Assembly: GCF_021533195.1 (NCBI RefSeq)
Contig: NZ_JAJNKB010000007.1
Location: 62,001 to 126,000 of the forward strand
DNA length: 64,000 nt
Reading direction: 5' to 3'
DNA from: Portibacter marinus
GTDB lineage: Bacteria > Bacteroidota > Bacteroidia > Chitinophagales > Saprospiraceae
Shown here: positions 38,455 to 48,700 of the stretch, one piece after another
How the letters are laid out: every line of letters begins with the position of its first letter
Numbering within the stretch: position 1 is the stretch's first letter
Notes under the pieces: model-generated
The model's input: only the letters and a program-made list of their open reading frames with translations
The model's database searches: none
What the model was told of the DNA's origin: nothing
Translations under genes and position numbers: made by a program

Positions 38455-39849
38455 ATGAAGCATTTCAGTCTTATCTTTCTTTTACTCTTCATAGTGGCAG
38501 CTAAGTTGACCTGTCAGAAAGCATTGGAAAAACCCAACATCGTTTTTATCCTGATCGATGACCTTGGATGGGCAGATCTAGGGTTTATGGGAAACACCAT
38601 CTACGATACGCCTCATCTGGATCAATTGGCTTCAAGAGGAATGGTTTTTAATCAAGCATATGCACCAGCTGCGAATTGTGCACCCAGTCGAGCCTGCATC
38701 ATGTCTGGCAAAAATACCCCTTCGCATGGCATCTACACAGTAGGGAATTCGGAGCGTGGAAAGTCTGAGGATAGAAAGTTGATACCCATTAAAAATAAAA
38801 CGGTTCTTGAGGACAGCATCTTCACAATAGGTGATTTCCTCCAAAGTCATGGATATGTCACAGCATCGATGGGTAAGTGGCACTTAGGTGATTCACCCTT
38901 GACGCAAGGTTTTGATGTCAATGTTGGTGGCTTTAAAGCAGGGCATCCCAAGTCCTATTTCAGTCCGTACAAAAATCCTGAATTGGAAGATGGTCCAAAA
39001 GGTGAAAACCTTACAGATCGACTCACCGACGAAGCATTGAAGTTTGTGAATGCAAATAAAAATAAGCCATTTTTTCTATATCTCCCACATTACACTGTGC
39101 ATACGCCATTACAAGGAAAAGAGGAATTGGTCTCAAAATACGAGAAAATCATTGGTGATGACGAACGGTATGATGCCAGATATGGTGCCATGGTAGAAAA
39201 TATGGATGCCAATGTCGGTAGGTTGTTAGAAGGCCTGGAGATTGCCGGAGTGGCTGAAAAAACAATGATCATCTTTTTTTCAGACAATGGAGGGTTATCC
39301 AGTATTTCCAGGCAGACCCCTTTAAGAGCAGGGAAAGGAAGTTATTATGAGGGTGGTATACGGGTTCCAATGGTTGTTAAATGGCCTGGGAAAGTAAAAC
39401 CTGGGATAGTCAGTAATGAGATGGTTTCGGGATTGGACATATTCCCTACCCTGGTTGAAGTGATGGAAAACGAACAAGGCTTTGAGTTTGACGGCGTTTC
39501 ACTAGTCGAACTATTGCTTGAAGAAAAACCATTATCTCCCAGGAGTCTTTATTTCCATTTTCCAATTTACTTACAAGCATACAACCAAATCACGGACGAT
39601 GGTCGAGATCCTTTGTTTCGAACCAGACCCGGCAGCGTCATTAGAAAGGGTAATTGGAAACTACATGAATACTTCGAAGATGGCAGCCTGGAATTATACG
39701 ATTTGAGCAAGGATGTGGGAGAAAGGAATAATCTTATAAAAGCATATCCTGAAAAAGTAGAGGAGCTGCATCAGCTTTTAAAGTCATGGAGAGTCAAATC
39801 AAAAGCATCCATTCCATCAGAATCAAATCCGCTATATCAAGAAAAATAG
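38455..39849 (+). CDS. S1-family (formylglycine) sulfatase
   Basis: 464 residues from the ATG at 38455, where the signal peptide (L-I-F-L-L-L-F-I-V-A-A) begins; ATG 38434 and TTG 38419 are earlier options. The domain opens with F-I-L-I-D-D-L-G-W-A-D-L-G. Cys75 sits in N-C-A-P-S-R, the formylglycine motif, and M-G-K-W-H-L-G, H-Y-T-V-H-T-P-L-Q and F-S-D-N-G-G are all canonical. A sulfate-ester hydrolase of the periplasm or surface; the substrate cannot be read. It stands alone, followed by a terminator and then the receptor at 40000. Confidence 0.93.
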   Translation: MKHFSLIFLLLFIVAAKLTCQKALEKPNIVFILIDDLGWADLGFMGNTIYDTPHLDQLASRGMVFNQAYAPAANCAPSRACIMSGKNTPSHGIYTVGNSERGKSEDRKLIPIKNKTVLEDSIFTIGDFLQSHGYVTASMGKWHLGDSPLTQGFDVNVGGFKAGHPKSYFSPYKNPELEDGPKGENLTDRLTDEALKFVNANKNKPFFLYLPHYTVHTPLQGKEELVSKYEKIIGDDERYDARYGAMVENMDANVGRLLEGLEIAGVAEKTMIIFFSDNGGLSSISRQTPLRAGKGSYYEGGIRVPMVVKWPGKVKPGIVSNEMVSGLDIFPTLVEVMENEQGFEFDGVSLVELLLEEKPLSPRSLYFHFPIYLQAYNQITDDGRDPLFRTRPGSVIRKGNWKLHEYFEDGSLELYDLSKDVGERNNLIKAYPEKVEELHQLLKSWRVKSKASIPSESNPLYQEK

Positions 39850-39875
39850 ATCATTACATGTAGTACAACATGTTT

Positions 39876-39897
39876 AATCTGTCGTTCACAGATTTTC
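39876..39897 (+). terminator. Probable terminator after the second sulfatase
   Basis: AATCTGT (39876-39882), a 5-base loop, and ACAGATT (39888-39894) followed by TTC. Short but perfectly paired. Confidence 0.45.
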
Positions 39898-39999
39898 AAC
39901 TTTCGTAAAGAACATATTACGCTTCAATTTCTTACAATGGTAGGTCTGGATAGATAACTTTTTCTAAAAAGGACCTTACGTACTAAAAATTGAAAATCC

Positions 40000-42777
40000 A
40001 TGATGAAGTTAATATCCACAACCTTATTTATACTCTTAACAGCATTCACTTTTGCACAAAAGCTTTCCATTGAAGGAAAGGTGGTTGACGCCAACGGTGG
40101 AGAACCCATTATCGGTGCTACCGTTTCATTGCTTCAGTCCACAGACTCATTGTTGTTAGCAGGAGAAATCACGGATATAGATGGGACTTTCAAGATTAGT
40201 GATGAAAAAAAGCGAGATTTTTTGTTGAGGATTTCATATATCGGCTATGAGACACTATTCAGAAGTATTAATTCCGAAGATGATGTAGATTTAGGTACAC
40301 TCAATCTTTATCAAGCCAGACAGGTGCTGGATGAAATAGTTGTCGAGGCAGAGGTGGTCACAGGAGAGCAACGCGGTGACACAGTCGCGTACAATGCTGC
40401 GGCATTTACAACACTTAACGATGCAACTACTCAGGACTTGCTTACGAAAATGCCGGGAATCGTCATACAAAATGGTCAGGTTCAGGCTGAAGGAGAAACC
40501 ATTCAAAGAGTCATGGTCGATGGGAAAGAGTTTTTTGGGGGTGATGTCAATACTGCATTGCAAAGTTTGCCAGCTGAAATGATCAAAAAAATTGAAATCT
40601 ACAATCGTAAAAGTGAAAAAGCGATGTTGACAGGATTTGATGATGGGAATGAAGAAAAAACGATCAATATTGTGACCAAGGCCAGCAAGAAAATTGGCCA
40701 GTTTGGTAAAATGACAGCAGGATATGGCTCCAGAGACCGATATCAGGCAGCCGCCAGTGTTAACTTCTTCAAAGATGATCAGCGATGGACCGTAACAGGG
40801 ATCAGCAATAATATCAATGTGACCAATTTTACTGCAGACCCCAATAGTCAGGGTGAAGAACGTACTCAAGATGGTGAAATTAATACGAACAACGTCGGCT
40901 TGCAATACAGCAATACTTTTTTCAATAAACTGGATGTAAGTGGAAATTATGGTTTTAGTAACCGTAGAAATGTGGCCGATGGCGCATTGATTAGAGATTA
41001 CATTCTTCCTTCCAGATCCGATCAGGTTTATGAAGAATTCAATTCAACTGAAAGGAATGACTTCGATCATAGGCTTAATATGAGAGTAGAATACAGAATC
41101 AGTCCCAGAAATACATTGATTTTTCTTCCCAGGATAGGCATTAAAAATGATATCAATGATGATCGTTTTTTCGGTTCTACCAGCATCGCCGGTGACGCAC
41201 TCAATCAAACAACCAATGAGTCTCAATCCAATAATTTTGATAATGACTATAGTGCAAATCTGCTATTTAGTCACAAGTTTTTAAAGCCGGGAAGGAGATT
41301 GACCTTAAGTGGAAATACAGAATATCATAACAATGAAGACGATGCGAATCGTAGGGCAGAGAATGTATTTTTCCTGGAAAATGGACAGGAAACAGAATTA
41401 TTAAATCAGAATATAACCAGAGAACGTGAAGGATTTGATATAGAAGGTGGATTTTCATATGTAGAGCCAATCCATCAAAATGGTAAGATAGAGCTTGAAT
41501 ACGAGTTTAGAAATCGTAAAAATGATTCTGAAAAATTACTATTCGACCTTTTTGAAGAGCCGATTGATCCTTCGCAACGACGAATTTTAGAAACAGCACT
41601 AAGCAATGTATTCAACAACGAATACATGACCAATGAAGCCGAGCTTGGGTATCAGTATCAAAATGATAGATTCATGGCCCAGTTTGAGTTACAGTATCAA
41701 CGAGCGGATTTAAATAACGACCAACTTTTTCCGGTTGATGAAGACCTAAATAGGACGTTTTACAGTTTGTTGCCGGATTTTAGACTGGAATATCAAATCA
41801 CAGATAATTCTAATTTTGAATTAAATTATTACACCTGGACAAGAGAGCCACGTGTGGGTCAATTGCAGGAAGTGATCGACAATACGAATCCGTTACAACT
41901 CAGGATAGGAAATCCGAATTTGGATCAGGAATATAACAATAGATGGCGCTTACGCTACCGATTAAGAAATCCTTCGAAGGAAACGTCATTTTATGCAGGC
42001 ATGCGGGCTTCGTTGGTTAACAATCAGATTACCTCCACCACGTTTATTGCAGAAGAGACTTTTCAGGTTAATGATGATGTTACACTTGAAAAGGGAGGGC
42101 AGCTGATCAGGCCTCAGAATATAGATGGTAATTGGGATATTGGAACCTTTGTCAACTTTGGTAGACCGATTAAAGTGATCAAATCAAATTTTAACATATG
42201 GACTGGAGTGGGATACAGACAATTACCTGGAATTGTTAATAATGAAAAATCATTTACCAATAGTACTGGTTTTAGACTGGGTTTGAATTTAAGCAGTAAC
42301 ATCAGTGATAAAGTGGATTTTAATATCTCTACCAGATCAAGCTATAATATTGTTGAAAATTCATTAAGACCACAGTTGAATAACAATTTTTTCAGGCATT
42401 ACACCAGGGTCAATTTTAATGCTATCGTTTGGAAAGGAATTACTTTGAGAACGGATATCAACCATTCATACCTTGATGGCCTGGCAGAAGGAATAGATAA
42501 TTCTTTCTTATTAGTCAATGGCAGTATTGGTAAGAAAGTAATGAAAGATGATAGAGGGGAAATCAGTTTGAGGGTTTATGATCTGTTTCAGCAGAACAAT
42601 AACATTGACAGAGAAATTACTGAAATTTATATCCAAGACTCGGAAAGGACAGTTCTTCGGCGATATTTCATGCTTTCATTTACTTATAATTTGAGACATT
42701 TCAACTCGGGAGCATCACTAGATGATTTTGAGTTAGGAGACGACGGCAGAGACAGAAGGAGAAGAAGGAGAGGTTAA
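40000..42777 (+). CDS. CarboxypepD_reg-like / OMP_b-brl outer-membrane receptor-like protein
   Basis: 925 residues. Signal peptide (ending T-F-A-Q); a CarboxypepD_reg-like domain (about 22-105, G-K-V-V-D-A-N-G-G-E-P-I-I-G-A); a plug-like region (A-T-T-Q-D-L-L-T-K-M-P-G-I); and a long barrel with the V-M-V-D-G-K-E-F-F-G-G-D-V motif of the OMP beta-barrel family 3. These resemble TonB-dependent receptors but lack the SusC signature and have no SusD partner. The ligand is unknown. The C-terminus is a run of Arg (R-R-R-R-R-R-G), which recurs in this family. Its last 45 bases overlap the convergent gene. Confidence 0.87.
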   Translation: MMKLISTTLFILLTAFTFAQKLSIEGKVVDANGGEPIIGATVSLLQSTDSLLLAGEITDIDGTFKISDEKKRDFLLRISYIGYETLFRSINSEDDVDLGTLNLYQARQVLDEIVVEAEVVTGEQRGDTVAYNAAAFTTLNDATTQDLLTKMPGIVIQNGQVQAEGETIQRVMVDGKEFFGGDVNTALQSLPAEMIKKIEIYNRKSEKAMLTGFDDGNEEKTINIVTKASKKIGQFGKMTAGYGSRDRYQAAASVNFFKDDQRWTVTGISNNINVTNFTADPNSQGEERTQDGEINTNNVGLQYSNTFFNKLDVSGNYGFSNRRNVADGALIRDYILPSRSDQVYEEFNSTERNDFDHRLNMRVEYRISPRNTLIFLPRIGIKNDINDDRFFGSTSIAGDALNQTTNESQSNNFDNDYSANLLFSHKFLKPGRRLTLSGNTEYHNNEDDANRRAENVFFLENGQETELLNQNITREREGFDIEGGFSYVEPIHQNGKIELEYEFRNRKNDSEKLLFDLFEEPIDPSQRRILETALSNVFNNEYMTNEAELGYQYQNDRFMAQFELQYQRADLNNDQLFPVDEDLNRTFYSLLPDFRLEYQITDNSNFELNYYTWTREPRVGQLQEVIDNTNPLQLRIGNPNLDQEYNNRWRLRYRLRNPSKETSFYAGMRASLVNNQITSTTFIAEETFQVNDDVTLEKGGQLIRPQNIDGNWDIGTFVNFGRPIKVIKSNFNIWTGVGYRQLPGIVNNEKSFTNSTGFRLGLNLSSNISDKVDFNISTRSSYNIVENSLRPQLNNNFFRHYTRVNFNAIVWKGITLRTDINHSYLDGLAEGIDNSFLLVNGSIGKKVMKDDRGEISLRVYDLFQQNNNIDREITEIYIQDSERTVLRRYFMLSFTYNLRHFNSGASLDDFELGDDGRDRRRRRRG

Positions 42778-43779
42778 TAATGTGAAGAGTAATTTTGGCG
42801 TATCGGCATGAAAAGCAATGGTTTTAAATCTTTTCTTTGTTCCGAATAGACCTTGAAGTTCATAAGGCTTTGTCAAGCTTAGTATGACATTGTGAGACTC
42901 CAAATCACTAAAAGGAGAAAGTGTAATATGCATTTCATGTTTGGTCAACCTTTTCCTTGAACACTCGATGTTTTGTATATCTGAACGGTCGATCAAAACC
43001 TCTCTCATCATACCGTATTTTAAATAAAGTTTATCATTGGTGACTTGTATGGGCCTTTTAGAGAGAGACCTTAGCCAACCAAAAAATTGGAATATAGTAT
43101 ATATGCTTAAGGCGGTTAGCACCCATGCTGCCGTATTTGACCACTTTTCAAGCAACATGTGAACAGCAAAAGTTTCAATAACGATAATAAAAATGAGGAT
43201 GGCCATTAAGGCTGGTGTACCACTTTTCAAATGATAAGTGAATTCATGACTTTGATATCTTTTTTTCTTCCAATCAAAAAAGCCATAGTAAAAAACAGCA
43301 ATTTCTGAGGTCAATATTTGCGCATAAAGTACTGGAAATAATTGGTTACATGTCTTCTTTAGAACGGTGTAAATATCTGCCTGACTTCTATGTTTTTTTC
43401 TGAAATTTATAATGACCTGGCGAACTTTGAAAATGATATAAGTTAGTATTCCAATTTCAAGAAGGGGTAGCAAGTAGATCTTAAAGTAATTGATATACAT
43501 CTTTTGATCTTCCTGAAATAAAATGGATCCTATTAAATAGCCTGACATCAGGACGGGTATAATCGTAGCTGTTGAAATTTTTGACTTTCTGATGGTTAAA
43601 AAATATACCAGTGGTACCGTAAATAATAGATCAATACTAATAGCCAGAGTTAGGTTATTTTGTCCTTCGTAGTATGATGATTTGATCAATAAAGCTAAAA
43701 ATACAAGGATCAGGGATGGAAGCGCAAGTTTGAAAACGATGCCTAGAGGAAAAGTAAGAGATGGTGTAGATTTTGCCAT
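42733..43779 (-). CDS. Multi-pass membrane protein with PH-like tail, unknown
   Basis: 348 residues from the ATG at 43779 (a TTG at 43788 adds three). At least six hydrophobic helices run to about residue 240. They are followed by a soluble region of about 100 residues (R-P-I-Q-V-T-N-D-K-L-Y-L-K-Y-G, then D-I-Q-N-I-E-C) reminiscent of bacterial PH-like domains attached to membrane proteins. I cannot name it. The gene lies 84 bases downstream of the sigma gene on the same strand and its 3' end overlaps the convergent receptor gene by 45 bases. It could be co-transcribed with the sigma factor. Confidence 0.7.
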   Translation of the reverse strand: MAKSTPSLTFPLGIVFKLALPSLILVFLALLIKSSYYEGQNNLTLAISIDLLFTVPLVYFLTIRKSKISTATIIPVLMSGYLIGSILFQEDQKMYINYFKIYLLPLLEIGILTYIIFKVRQVIINFRKKHRSQADIYTVLKKTCNQLFPVLYAQILTSEIAVFYYGFFDWKKKRYQSHEFTYHLKSGTPALMAILIFIIVIETFAVHMLLEKWSNTAAWVLTALSIYTIFQFFGWLRSLSKRPIQVTNDKLYLKYGMMREVLIDRSDIQNIECSRKRLTKHEMHITLSPFSDLESHNVILSLTKPYELQGLFGTKKRFKTIAFHADTPKLLFTLLTSPSSPSVSAVVS

Positions 43780-43863
43780 TGAAGTCAATAACTGATGGAG
43801 CGTAAAGATAGGTAATAAGTATCAAATACGAATAAGAGGAGCCGTTGTATAGTGAAGTTGCTG

Positions 43864-44451
43864 TTAGAAAAAATAGAATCCAAGATTACTCTTTTTAACA
43901 TCGCTTTCGGCAAATTCATTGCGCATTTTGATCAGTGCCCTTGATAAATGATTGGCTGTTACTTGATATGAAATACTTAGAGTTTCAGCTATTTCCGGCA
44001 ACTTTAAATCCAGACTATACTTTAAATATATTATTTCTCTTTGTAAAGGGGATATTCGTTCAAGTAACCCTACTATGACTTCCGACGTATATTGCTTTTC
44101 TTCATTATGAATGACAATATCTTCATGACTAAAGGTTAAGTGAATGGCTTTTAATTCGTCTTTATTTGAAGAAATTTTGATTTTCATGACATTTTTTAAA
44201 TCGCTTAGCAATCTTCTTCTATAAGAACTTATGAGGTAGGCCTTTACATTATAGACCTTTTCAGAAAGATTTTCCCTGTTTTCATATAAGTACATAAAAA
44301 AATCCTGGATGCTATCCTTGACTAGATCTTCTCTTTGGGTAATCTTTTTCCCATAATCATACAAATAGGAGTAGTAATTGGTGAATAGCATGGAGAATGC
44401 AGCTTTATCACCAGTCTTAAATTTTTTCCATATTCTCTTATCGACAGTCAT
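43864..44451 (-). CDS. ECF-type RNA polymerase sigma factor (sigma-70 family)
   Basis: 195 residues from the ATG at 44451. Sigma region 2 is seen in F-S-M-L-F-T-N-Y-Y-S-Y-L-Y-D-Y and D-S-I-Q-D-F-F-M-Y-L-Y-E; region 4 in I-S-P-L-Q-R-E-I-I-Y-L-K-Y then the helix-turn-helix L-P-E-I-A-E-T-L-S-I-S-Y. It directs RNA polymerase to dedicated promoters, probably under control of the divergent FecR. In most Bacteroidota sigma and FecR genes are co-directional; here they are back to back, so both can be controlled from the 195-base region between them. Confidence 0.93.
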   Translation of the reverse strand: MTVDKRIWKKFKTGDKAAFSMLFTNYYSYLYDYGKKITQREDLVKDSIQDFFMYLYENRENLSEKVYNVKAYLISSYRRRLLSDLKNVMKIKISSNKDELKAIHLTFSHEDIVIHNEEKQYTSEVIVGLLERISPLQREIIYLKYSLDLKLPEIAETLSISYQVTANHLSRALIKMRNEFAESDVKKSNLGFYFF

Positions 44452-44646
44452 CAAGTCTTAAAATCAGTAAGTTTTAGATTATTAGTTTACACAAATTAAG
44501 TAAAATAATCTGCTAATTCATATTGCATAATATTGGTTAATAAAGTAAAAGTTGAAAAATAATTCCTTTTAATGGGTTAAAATTTGAAAAGATTGTTCTC
44601 TATAATAATAGAACACAAAAATTATTATATCTCAATCAAGCAAATA

Positions 44647-45666
44647 GTGCACGAAAACAAAAAGAATATAAACGATTTACTCAAATCAGACAGTTTCAAG
44701 CAATATGTTGCGGGAGACGATGACAATGATCCATTTTGGAAAGATTGGGTAAATAGTAATGCTGAAAATCAATTACTGGCAGAACAAGCAAAAAATATTA
44801 TTCTGGGTTTGCAGTTCTCATTTAAGTTAGAAGAACTGAGTGAGCAAAAAGTAAATGCTGAGCTGAAACGAACTTTAGATAAGATTGAAATTGGAGAGCA
44901 AGGTAAAATCTTAAACTTAGATTCTGTGTCTAAGAATAAGCGCGCTTTTACATGGATGAAGGCAGTTGCTGCTGCTCTGATTGTGCCAATAGTTGCGATT
45001 TTATCGTACTATTTTATGATTAACCCAACCATTTCACATCATTCAGATTTCGGAGAGCAGATGGTCATTATTTTGCCTGATGATACTAAAGTTAGTTTGA
45101 ATGGAAATTCTGAATTAACCTACAGGAAAAATAATCCAAGAAATGTATATCTCAAGGGTGAAGCTTTTTTCAATGTTGAGAAAAAACCGGAAACTGGTGA
45201 AAACTTTTTAGTAGTAACAGATGAGGTGGTAGTGGAAGTACTAGGAACAGCATTTAATGTAAATGAAAGAGAAGACCAAACAGAAGTTGCCCTTGAAGAA
45301 GGGGGTGTTAAGTTAAGAGTCACTGATCATGATTCACAAGATATTTTAATGGAACCAGGTGACGTCGTCACTTATTCTTCAAGAACGAAAGAAGTTTTTA
45401 CAAAGAAAGTAGCAGAAGTGCAACCGTTGGTGTCATGGAAAGATGGGGTACTTGAGTTTGAGGATGCTCCCTTGGAATTGGTAATGAAAAGAATAGAGGA
45501 AATTTATGGCTATACTACTTCTTATGAAAGTGAAGAGCTGAAAAGTAGAAAAGTTTTTTTCCCCCTACCTTCCAATGATCTCGAAAAAGCCATTCGAATT
45601 TTGGAGAAGACTTTAGGTATGGAAGCTGAATTATTGCGAGAAGATCGCAAAATCAGTTTAAGATAG
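44647..45666 (+). CDS. FecR-family anti-sigma factor
   Basis: 339 residues from a GTG at 44647 (M-H-E-N-K-K-N), which places the start about eight residues before the conserved D-L-L-K-S-D-S-F-K-Q-Y-V. A TTG at 44584 would add 21 residues unlike the family; there is no ATG before the transmembrane helix. The cytosolic anti-sigma domain is followed by a transmembrane helix (A-A-A-L-I-V-P-I-V-A-I-L), a periplasmic FecR domain (V-L-G-T-A-F-N-V) and a C-terminal DUF4974 domain (L-E-F-E-D-A-P-L-E-L-V). It should hold the ECF sigma until the STN domain of the downstream receptor signals substrate binding. Confidence 0.92.
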   Translation: MHENKKNINDLLKSDSFKQYVAGDDDNDPFWKDWVNSNAENQLLAEQAKNIILGLQFSFKLEELSEQKVNAELKRTLDKIEIGEQGKILNLDSVSKNKRAFTWMKAVAAALIVPIVAILSYYFMINPTISHHSDFGEQMVIILPDDTKVSLNGNSELTYRKNNPRNVYLKGEAFFNVEKKPETGENFLVVTDEVVVEVLGTAFNVNEREDQTEVALEEGGVKLRVTDHDSQDILMEPGDVVTYSSRTKEVFTKKVAEVQPLVSWKDGVLEFEDAPLELVMKRIEEIYGYTTSYESEELKSRKVFFPLPSNDLEKAIRILEKTLGMEAELLREDRKISLR

Positions 45667-45695
45667 TAGTTCAAATCTAAATTTTTTAATGTGCA

Positions 45696-45712
45696 CTAGA
45701 CCTTTGGTCTAG
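45696..45712 (+). promoter_or_regulatory. Perfect hairpin between FecR and receptor genes
   Basis: CTAGACC-TTT-GGTCTAG: a 7-bp perfect stem around three bases, 30 bases after the FecR stop. No T run follows, so it may be an operator or an RNA processing site rather than a terminator. Confidence 0.4.
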
Positions 45713-45782
45713 ACTGTGATTGTATTAAGAGATAATCACCTGGGACGTTTATTGATTTTACTGTGATCTTTAAAAATTGAAT

Positions 45783-48700
45783 ATGAAACTGACCTTACAT
45801 AAACTCGTGATTGTAATAGGCCTTAGCTGCCTAGTACTCAATTTCAATCAAGCGAAATCATTATTTCCAGACCAACAAGAAATATTGTTGACTGAAGCCT
45901 TGGAATTATTAAGTGAGAAGTACCAAATTTTCTTTGCTTATGATGCTGATTTGCTAAGAGGTTTGAAAGTCGATGATCAATTCCTAAATGGCCAGTCTTT
46001 AGAAGAAACAGTCAATAATCTTTTAGAAGAAACAGGGTTGCTCTATGATAAAATAGACGATAAATACTGTGTTATCTATAAAGATGACCGTAAGGGGAAG
46101 AGGGATAAAAAGAAGTTGGAAAGAAAAATAAGAGAAATTGAAGCCATAAAGTCAAAGGGAAATATTAGCATCCAAAAGAGCAAGGTACGTGGAACTTCTA
46201 AAATGCCAGTTGAAGGGGTTTTGAAAGGAATAAGAGAAATTGAGACTAGAACGGAAAGGAGGAGAAGAAAAGAAAATACGAATATCAAAGGTATCATCAC
46301 CGATGAATCTTCAGGAGAAACATTAATTGGTGCTAATGTAGCCTTAATGGGATCAAGCCTTGGAGCTGTTACTGATTTAAATGGTGAATACATTATATAC
46401 AATGTTCCGACAGGTACATATAATCTACAGTATAGTTATTTAGGGTACAAGACCGTTGTCAAAGAAAATGTTGAGATCAGTGGAAGCGAGCCAATCGTAA
46501 TTGATGTTGCTCTTGCGCCTGAAAGTATTATGGGAGAAGAAGTGGTAATCACAGCTCAAGTCAAAGGTCAGCGGGCGGCAATAAATCAACAAATATCTTC
46601 TAATTCTATAACTAATATTGTCTCTTCCGATAAAATCCAGGATGTTCCAGATGTCAATGCTGCAGAATCAATAGGTCGTCTACCCGGGGTTTCTCTCCAA
46701 AGATCAGGTGGTGAGGGAAATAAAGTAGTTGTTCGTGGATTATCACCCCAATTTACTATCGTAGAGATTGATGGTGTAAGAATGGCAGGCGTAGATGGAG
46801 ATAGAAGTGTAGGACTCAGCGTGATTTCATCTGATATGCTGGATGGAATAGAATTGACTAAAAGTTTAACTCCTGATAAAGATTCGGACGCTATAGGAGG
46901 AGTGGTAAATCTTAGGTTGAGGGGTGCAGAAGAAGGATTACACTACCGTGTGATGGCTTTAGGTGGATATAATAGTCTTGAGAATAGTTTTCGAAATTAC
47001 AGATTAGGTGGGAGTATTGGTAATCGATTTTTTAACAACAAGGTAGGAGTTCTCTTTACCATAGGTCAAGAGCAGGTTATCAGATCAGCAGATCGATTCA
47101 ATGCTACCTATGAAAAGAATATTGGCGAGAACGAAGAACTGTATACCACCAGTGCCACCATCACTGAACAGAAAAATGTCAGACAGAGAAGTAATGGAAG
47201 TTTGATGCTAGACTTTAAGAATGATTTCATGTCTATTAAATTCAACAATTTCATTAGTCAGATGATCAACGAAAATGAATTCAGATACAATAGATTCAGA
47301 TTTAACAGCAATGACTTTAGGTTCGACATAGCAGATAACAGGCCCATTGAGCGAATAAGATCCCATTCTTTAAGATCCGAATTCGACATTCTGAGCTCAG
47401 TTCTGTCTTTGGACCTTTCATACAGCAACACTACTTTGAATGACAAACGTGATCAATATAATTTCATAGATGATACCGTACTTGGAGGAAGTAGTATTTC
47501 AGAAAACAAGAAATTGTTTGCACAACCCTCGTCCCTCATCGACGAATTTTTTGACATCAGCTCAAGTGAAAAGTCGCTTTTATTGGATAATGTCAGATCC
47601 ACATCTATTAGAGATGATATTACCCAAACTGCTAACTTAAGTTGGAAGTTACCATTCACTTTTGGAGACAACATATCCGGTAATATAAAAATCGGAGGTA
47701 AATATGTTCAGAAAGAAAGAAGTAATGACACAGAAAGTCTACAGACATATTACTGGGGAGGTATTGGAATAGGAAGAGTAAATACTTATGTCAATCCAAA
47801 TTATCCTGATTTCCTCACGAGAGAAGATGTAGGAATTACAAGTGCTGAAGGACTTGTTGGATTTAATTTTGACGATCCAGATTATGACTATGGAGAAATA
47901 CTTAATGGCAGATACCAATTAGGTTGGTCTGCAGATTTAGAAAAATTAAAGAGTGTTCACGATAAACTTTATGAACAGTACGGTAAGAGTTTGCAATGGA
48001 CACAAGGCGTTCAATCTAATCAGAATGACTTCCAAAACCTAGAGATTATGAAGGCCGCATTTATAATGGCTGAAATCAACTTTGGGAAAAAAGTAATGAT
48101 TTTACCTGGTGTGCGCGTAGAGGAAATGAACACCACTTATACCGGCAGTTATTTATTGGAAGATAATTTTGATCCAGATGGATTAAAGTGGGTTAAAGAA
48201 GTTACAGCTGAAAGGCAGAATTTAAATTGGTTTCCGAGTATTAATATGCGCGTTGAATTAAATGACTGGAGCGACCTTAGAGCAGCAGCTTACAGAAGTT
48301 CCTCCAGACCAGATTACAACTTGCTTTCTCCAAGTATGATCGCAAATTTTGATCTGACAAGACTTACTTCTTACAATCCTTTCCTCAAACCTTCATTGGC
48401 CAATAACTTTGATTTAGGAGTTTCTTTTTACGCTAATAAGTTGGGTCTATTCACTGTCAATCTTTTTTACAAAGAAATCAGCGGATTAATTTATAGACTT
48501 CCGAGGTATCAACCAGAGTATTTTGATATTTTGGAAGGTGCTCCTGCATCACTCATCGAATCACTTCAGGCACCACGAGTTCTATACGATGATGATCTGT
48601 TTAAAAAATCCGGTACCTTAAATAATAATGTACCCATTAATAATCCCAATAATGCCTATTTCAGAGGTTTTGAGGTGAGCTGGCAGACAAATTTCTGGTA

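Noticed and set aside
40291-40905. 204-codon minus-strand ORF within the receptor gene
   Set aside because: Composition is Cys/His/Phe-rich as in shadow frames, and the sense strand encodes the plug domain.
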